Source: Pseudoduganella violacea (GTDB lineage: Bacteria; Pseudomonadota; Gammaproteobacteria; Burkholderiales; Burkholderiaceae_D). From it: DNA of 64,000 bases. Below are positions 60,667-64,000 of the stretch, in pieces. Position numbers and translations under genes: made by a program. The stretch covers positions 124,001 through 188,000 of the forward strand of contig NZ_JACHXD010000009.1 of the NCBI RefSeq assembly GCF_014191875.1, given 5' to 3'. The notes under the pieces are model-generated. The model worked only from the letters and a program-made list of their open reading frames with translations. It was not told where the DNA came from and made no database searches. How positions within the stretch are numbered: the first letter of the stretch is position 1; each line of letters opens with the position of its first letter.

Positions 60667-62622
60667 ATGGAAAGCCGTTTGCGCCGTCTTGAAGCCGTCC
60701 AGTCCATGCTGCTCGAAATCGGCCAGCAATCGGTCAGCTGCACCGATATCGCGCTCTTCCTGCAAGCCGTGCACGCGGCGCTGGGGCGCATCATGTACGC
60801 GGCCAACTTCTATGTGGCGCTCAACGACCGCGACGGCGACGACAACAGCGTGCGCTTCGTCTACTTCGTCGACGTGCAGGACGAGGCGCCCGATCCCGGC
60901 CAATGGGTCGAGCTGGCCTCGCCCGAGCAATCGCCGACAGCCTGGGTGATCCTGAACCGCCAGCCGCTGGTGATGACGGCCGAAGAGCATATCTCGCGCG
61001 AAACCGGCGGCGCCTTCGGCCAGGGCACGGTGGCCGAGCACTGGATGGGTTGTCCGCTGCTCGACCAGAACCACCAGATCCTGGGCGCCATCGTCATCCA
61101 AAGCTATGACGCGGCACATACCTATAGCGAAGAAGACCAGGCCCTGTTCGCGCTGATCGCCAACTACGTGTCGAGCGCCCTGCAAGGCTTGCAAAGCATG
61201 GACCGGCTGGAGCGCGCCGTGCGCGAGCGCACGCTGCGCCTGGAGCACGAGGTGGCCGAGCGGCGCCGCGCCGAAAATCTGCAGCGCGCCCTGTACGAGA
61301 TCGCCAGCCTGTCGGCCTCGGCCTCCGACGCGGGCGTGCTCTACCGTCGCCTGCATGAAATCATCAGCGAGCTGGTGACGGCGCGCAATTTCCTGATCGC
61401 GCTCTACCATCCGGACAGCGCGGAAATCAGCATCCCGTATTTCGTCGATGAAAAGGACGCCGAAGCGCCGGTCAAGCGCTTCCACTACGGCATCGGCATG
61501 AGTTCCTACATCCTCCAGCGCAAGCAGGCCCAACTACTCGATGGCCCGGCCTATGCCGCCCTGCGCGCCGCCGGCGAGATCGACGAACCGCTGGGCAGCG
61601 AAGACATCCGCAGCTGGATGGGCGCGCCCATGCTGCTCGGCGACCGCGCTTATGGCGTGATCATCGTGCAAAGCTATGACGCTTCGGTGGAGTACAGCCA
61701 GGCCGACCTCGACATCCTGGCCTTCATGGCCAGCCATGTGGCGGTGGCGATTGCGCGCATGCAGGCCGATCGCGCCATCCGCCGCGCCAAGGACACGCTG
61801 GAAGAACAGAACGCCGCGCTGAACACCGCCCTGACCCAGTTGCAGGCGGCGCAAAGCGAGCTGGTGCGCCAGGAGAAACTCGCCTCGCTGGGCCGCCTGG
61901 TGGCTGGCGTCGCCCACGAAATCAACACCCCGCTCGGCATCTGCGTCACCGCCACCAGCCACCTGGTGCAGGAACTCAAGCTGACCAAGGAAGACCTGGC
62001 CGCCGGCCAGCTCGACGAAGACGGCTTGCACGCCTTCTTCGACACCATCGACCAATCGCTGCGCATCATGACCACCAACACCCAGCGCGCCGCCGCCCTG
62101 GTACGCAGCTTCAAGCAAGTGGCGGTGGACCAGAGTTCCGACAATATCCGCAACTTCCATCTGCGCAAATACCTGGACGAAGTGCTGCTCTCGTTGCAGC
62201 CCAAGCTGAAAGGCAAGCCCATCAAGGTCGAGGTCGATTGCGCGCCCGACATCCAGCTCGACAGCTTCCCCGGCGCCATCTCGCAGATTGTGACGAATAT
62301 GGTGATGAACTCCCTGGTGCACGGTTTCGAAGAAGGCCAGAGCGGCAGCATCAAGATCAGCGGCAAGAGCGATGGCGAGCACATCCAGTTCGACTACAGC
62401 GACGACGGCATCGGCATGGACAGTTCGCTGCTCAGCCAGCTCTTCGATCCCTTCTTCACCACCAAGCGCGGCAGCGGCGGCAGCGGCCTTGGCGCGCACA
62501 TCCTATACAACCTCGTCACCGGCCCCCTGGGCGGCAGCATCAAGGTCGTGAGTGCCCCCGGCATGGGCCTGCACTACCACCTGCGCTTCCCCCGCGACCA
62601 GCGCAAAAAGCCCGCCGCTTGA
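60667..62622 (+). CDS. soluble two-GAF sensor histidine kinase
   Basis: A 651-residue cytoplasmic kinase. Two GAF domains (about 15-170 and 220-375) flank a coiled coil; the first holds WVILNRQPLVMT and the second FHYGIGMSSYILQ. The kinase core has H417 in GRLVAGVAHEINTPLGICVTA, the N-box VTNMVMNSLVHGFEE, G1 DDGIGMDSSLLSQLFDPFFTTK and G2 GGSGLGAHILYNLV. AGGGGAAA precedes the ATG. No response regulator gene is next to it on this strand; the convergent HD-GYP protein could be a partner. Its stop abuts repeat copy 5. Confidence 0.92.
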   Translation: MESRLRRLEAVQSMLLEIGQQSVSCTDIALFLQAVHAALGRIMYAANFYVALNDRDGDDNSVRFVYFVDVQDEAPDPGQWVELASPEQSPTAWVILNRQPLVMTAEEHISRETGGAFGQGTVAEHWMGCPLLDQNHQILGAIVIQSYDAAHTYSEEDQALFALIANYVSSALQGLQSMDRLERAVRERTLRLEHEVAERRRAENLQRALYEIASLSASASDAGVLYRRLHEIISELVTARNFLIALYHPDSAEISIPYFVDEKDAEAPVKRFHYGIGMSSYILQRKQAQLLDGPAYAALRAAGEIDEPLGSEDIRSWMGAPMLLGDRAYGVIIVQSYDASVEYSQADLDILAFMASHVAVAIARMQADRAIRRAKDTLEEQNAALNTALTQLQAAQSELVRQEKLASLGRLVAGVAHEINTPLGICVTATSHLVQELKLTKEDLAAGQLDEDGLHAFFDTIDQSLRIMTTNTQRAAALVRSFKQVAVDQSSDNIRNFHLRKYLDEVLLSLQPKLKGKPIKVEVDCAPDIQLDSFPGAISQIVTNMVMNSLVHGFEEGQSGSIKISGKSDGEHIQFDYSDDGIGMDSSLLSQLFDPFFTTKRGSGGSGLGAHILYNLVTGPLGGSIKVVSAPGMGLHYHLRFPRDQRKKPAA

Positions 62623-62748
62623 TCTGCATCAAACAATGTCAAACCCTGGTGTCAGGCACCAAGGTAGGACATTTGCTGATTTAGATCAAAGAATGTCCTG
62701 CTCCAGTGCCTGACACCAGGGTGGGACATTGTTTGATTTGGCGCAAAC
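62621..62748. repeat. composite palindromic repeat, copy 5
   Basis: Oriented like copies 3 and 4. Hairpins at 62637-62671 (loop TCAGG, imperfect) and 62694-62728 (loop CCTGA, imperfect left arm), with right end TTTGATTTGGCGCAAAC. It overlaps the stop of the GAF kinase gene by two bases and ends one base before the convergent HD-GYP stop. Confidence 0.9.
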
Positions 62749-62749
62749 T

Positions 62750-64000
62750 TTAGTCGGGGAAGCGTTCGTTGATGGCGAGGGCGCGGTCGATGTTTTGGAT
62801 CAGCAGTTCGACGTATTTGGGGTCGAGGTGGTGGCCGGCGACTTCGCGCAGGTGGCCGATCACTTGTTCGACCGGCCAGGCGTCCTTGTAGCAGCGCTTG
62901 TGCATCAGGGCGTCGAACACGTCGGCGACGGCGACGATGCGGGCATACAGGTGGATATCCTCGCCTTTCAGCCCTTGCGGGTAGCCGCTGCCGTCGTATT
63001 TTTCGTGGTGCTGGTGGGCGATCACGGCGGCCGCTTTCAGGATCGGCCGCTGCGAGCCGTCCAGGATCGAGAGACCGACCGCCGGGTGCTGCTTCATGAT
63101 TTCCCATTCCGCCGCGTCGAGCTTGCCGGGTTTCAGCAGCACGGCGTCGGGCGTGGCGATCTTGCCGATGTCGTGCATCGGCGCGGCATGCGTGAGCACG
63201 GCGGTTTCGTCGTCGGGCAGGCCGCCGGCCTGGCCCAGCATCTGGCAGATTTCGGCCATGCGCCGCACGTGGTTGCCCGCTTCGTTCGAACGCGATTCGA
63301 CCACGTCGCCCAGGCGCAGAATCAGCTCGGCCTGGGTGTCGGTGATTTCCTGGTTGAGCAGGATATTGTCGAAGGCGATCGCCACGCCCGAGCAAAATAC
63401 TTCGAGCAGCTTGGCGTCGATCTCGGAAATCTCGTCCACGCCTTTGAGCACCAGCAGCGAAGCCTTGCCGCTGGTATTCGGGAAGTAGCCGACATAGGTG
63501 TCGCCAAGGATGCGCGAAATACGGTTGCGCTCGGCCACTTTGAGCTGGGCCAGCAGCTCGGGCGTGAGCAGCGGTTCGGCGTCGGCGCCGATCTGGGCCA
63601 GGATTTCATAGTCTTGTTCGCCCGTGATGGCGGTGGCCGCGCGCAGGCGCAGCAGCATGCTTTGCTCCAGGCGCAAGAGGGCCACCACTTGCTGCAGCAA
63701 GCCGCTGGCAAAATCCTTTAGGTTGCGCTGCTGGAAGATGTGGGCCGAGGCGGCGATCACGCGCTCCAAGCCTTCGCGGTAATTGAGCTGCTGGCGGCGC
63801 GCTTCCTCCACCTTCATGATGTCGCGGTAGGCGCGCAGGGCGGCAAAGGTCGTGGTGAACAGCTTGGTGCGGTCGAGCTCGGTCTTTTCCTTGTAATCGT
63901 TGATGTCGTAATTGACGATCACGCGCTCTTCCGGCGCCTGGCCCGGCTGGCCGGTGCGCAGCACGATGCGGGTGAACTGGTTGCCCAGCTCTTCGCGCAT
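62750..64000 (-). CDS. DUF3369 HD-GYP phosphodiesterase, N-terminus cut by window end
   Basis: 416 residues visible; the frame is open to the edge, so the methionine at 64000 is probably internal. A DUF3369 region (about 30-190, ALRAYRDIMKVEEARRQQLNYREGLERVI) precedes the HD-GYP domain: LRLGDVVESRSNEAGNHVRRMAEI, HAAPMHDIGKIATPD, HQHHEKYDGSGYPQGLKGEDI and ARIVAVADVFDAL. Both HD and GYP motifs are intact, so it should hydrolyse cyclic-di-GMP. Relatives are about 510 residues with an N-terminal receiver domain, which would lie outside the window. Convergent with the GAF kinase. Confidence 0.92.
   Translation of the reverse strand: MREELGNQFTRIVLRTGQPGQAPEERVIVNYDINDYKEKTELDRTKLFTTTFAALRAYRDIMKVEEARRQQLNYREGLERVIAASAHIFQQRNLKDFASGLLQQVVALLRLEQSMLLRLRAATAITGEQDYEILAQIGADAEPLLTPELLAQLKVAERNRISRILGDTYVGYFPNTSGKASLLVLKGVDEISEIDAKLLEVFCSGVAIAFDNILLNQEITDTQAELILRLGDVVESRSNEAGNHVRRMAEICQMLGQAGGLPDDETAVLTHAAPMHDIGKIATPDAVLLKPGKLDAAEWEIMKQHPAVGLSILDGSQRPILKAAAVIAHQHHEKYDGSGYPQGLKGEDIHLYARIVAVADVFDALMHKRCYKDAWPVEQVIGHLREVAGHHLDPKYVELLIQNIDRALAINERFPD

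Noticed and set aside
63998..64000. start codon of the HD-GYP gene at the window edge
   Set aside because: The ATG falls exactly on the boundary and family members have an N-terminal receiver domain, so the gene most likely continues outside.

Overview
This is a GC-rich chromosomal segment with tightly packed genes, short overlaps between operon partners, and families typical of Burkholderiales. PhaM-type granule protein, MksBEF-like condensin, M48-pilin protein, Csu-type pili and several GGDEF/HD-GYP proteins suggest a free-living betaproteobacterium, most likely Oxalobacteraceae (Massilia, Duganella or Janthinobacterium relatives). That placement is inferred from protein style and gene content; no rRNA or tRNA gene lies in the window. 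No insertion sequence, prophage or CRISPR array was seen.

Layout. 1-2.9 kb: end of a beta-oxidation operon (FadN-like dehydrogenase C-terminus, thioesterase, thiolase, enoyl-CoA hydratase). 2.9-9.1 kb: a VapBC-like toxin-antitoxin pair and small enzymes (two metallophosphoesterases, CHAP amidase, NTF2-like, VOC, SRPBCC, solute-binding protein). 9.4-12.8 kb: a TPR-methyltransferase, an M48 protease fused to a pilin-like domain, and PnuC. 13-17.8 kb: BlaI repressor and M56-TonB sensor, divergent from a TonB-dependent receptor. 18-24 kb: AraC-type response regulator, a four-gene Csu chaperone-usher pilus operon and a shortened stray pilin. 24.5-31.8 kb: HxlR regulator, DUF4142 protein, TPR-GAF-GGDEF cyclase, OsmC, Tag glycosylase and an MnmC-like tRNA modification enzyme. 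31.9-37.6 kb: histidine kinase, REC-TPR protein and small protein; PhaM; paired DUF3108 proteins. 37.8-42.7 kb: three-gene SMC/condensin operon (MksF-MksE-MksB type). 42.8-48.8 kb: GbsR/MarR regulator with DUF4166 and SDR genes, a CcdC-like membrane protein, and an S9D glutamyl endopeptidase. 48.8-55.9 kb: tamA-tamB and queC. 56-64 kb: CHASE-PAS-GAF-GGDEF cyclase, small proteins, GAF histidine kinase and a DUF3369 HD-GYP protein cut by the window end.

The most notable non-coding feature is a composite palindromic repeat of about 130 bp present five times, directly downstream of genes and four times between convergent genes. Each copy holds two hairpins in inverted orientation with reverse-complementary loops, and copies occur in both orientations. 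It looks like a REP/BIME-type element that may act as a bidirectional terminator. The best candidate systems are this repeat family, the nuclease-less MksFEB operon, the M48-pilin fusion, and the BlaI/M56-TonB/receptor module with a long inverted operator.
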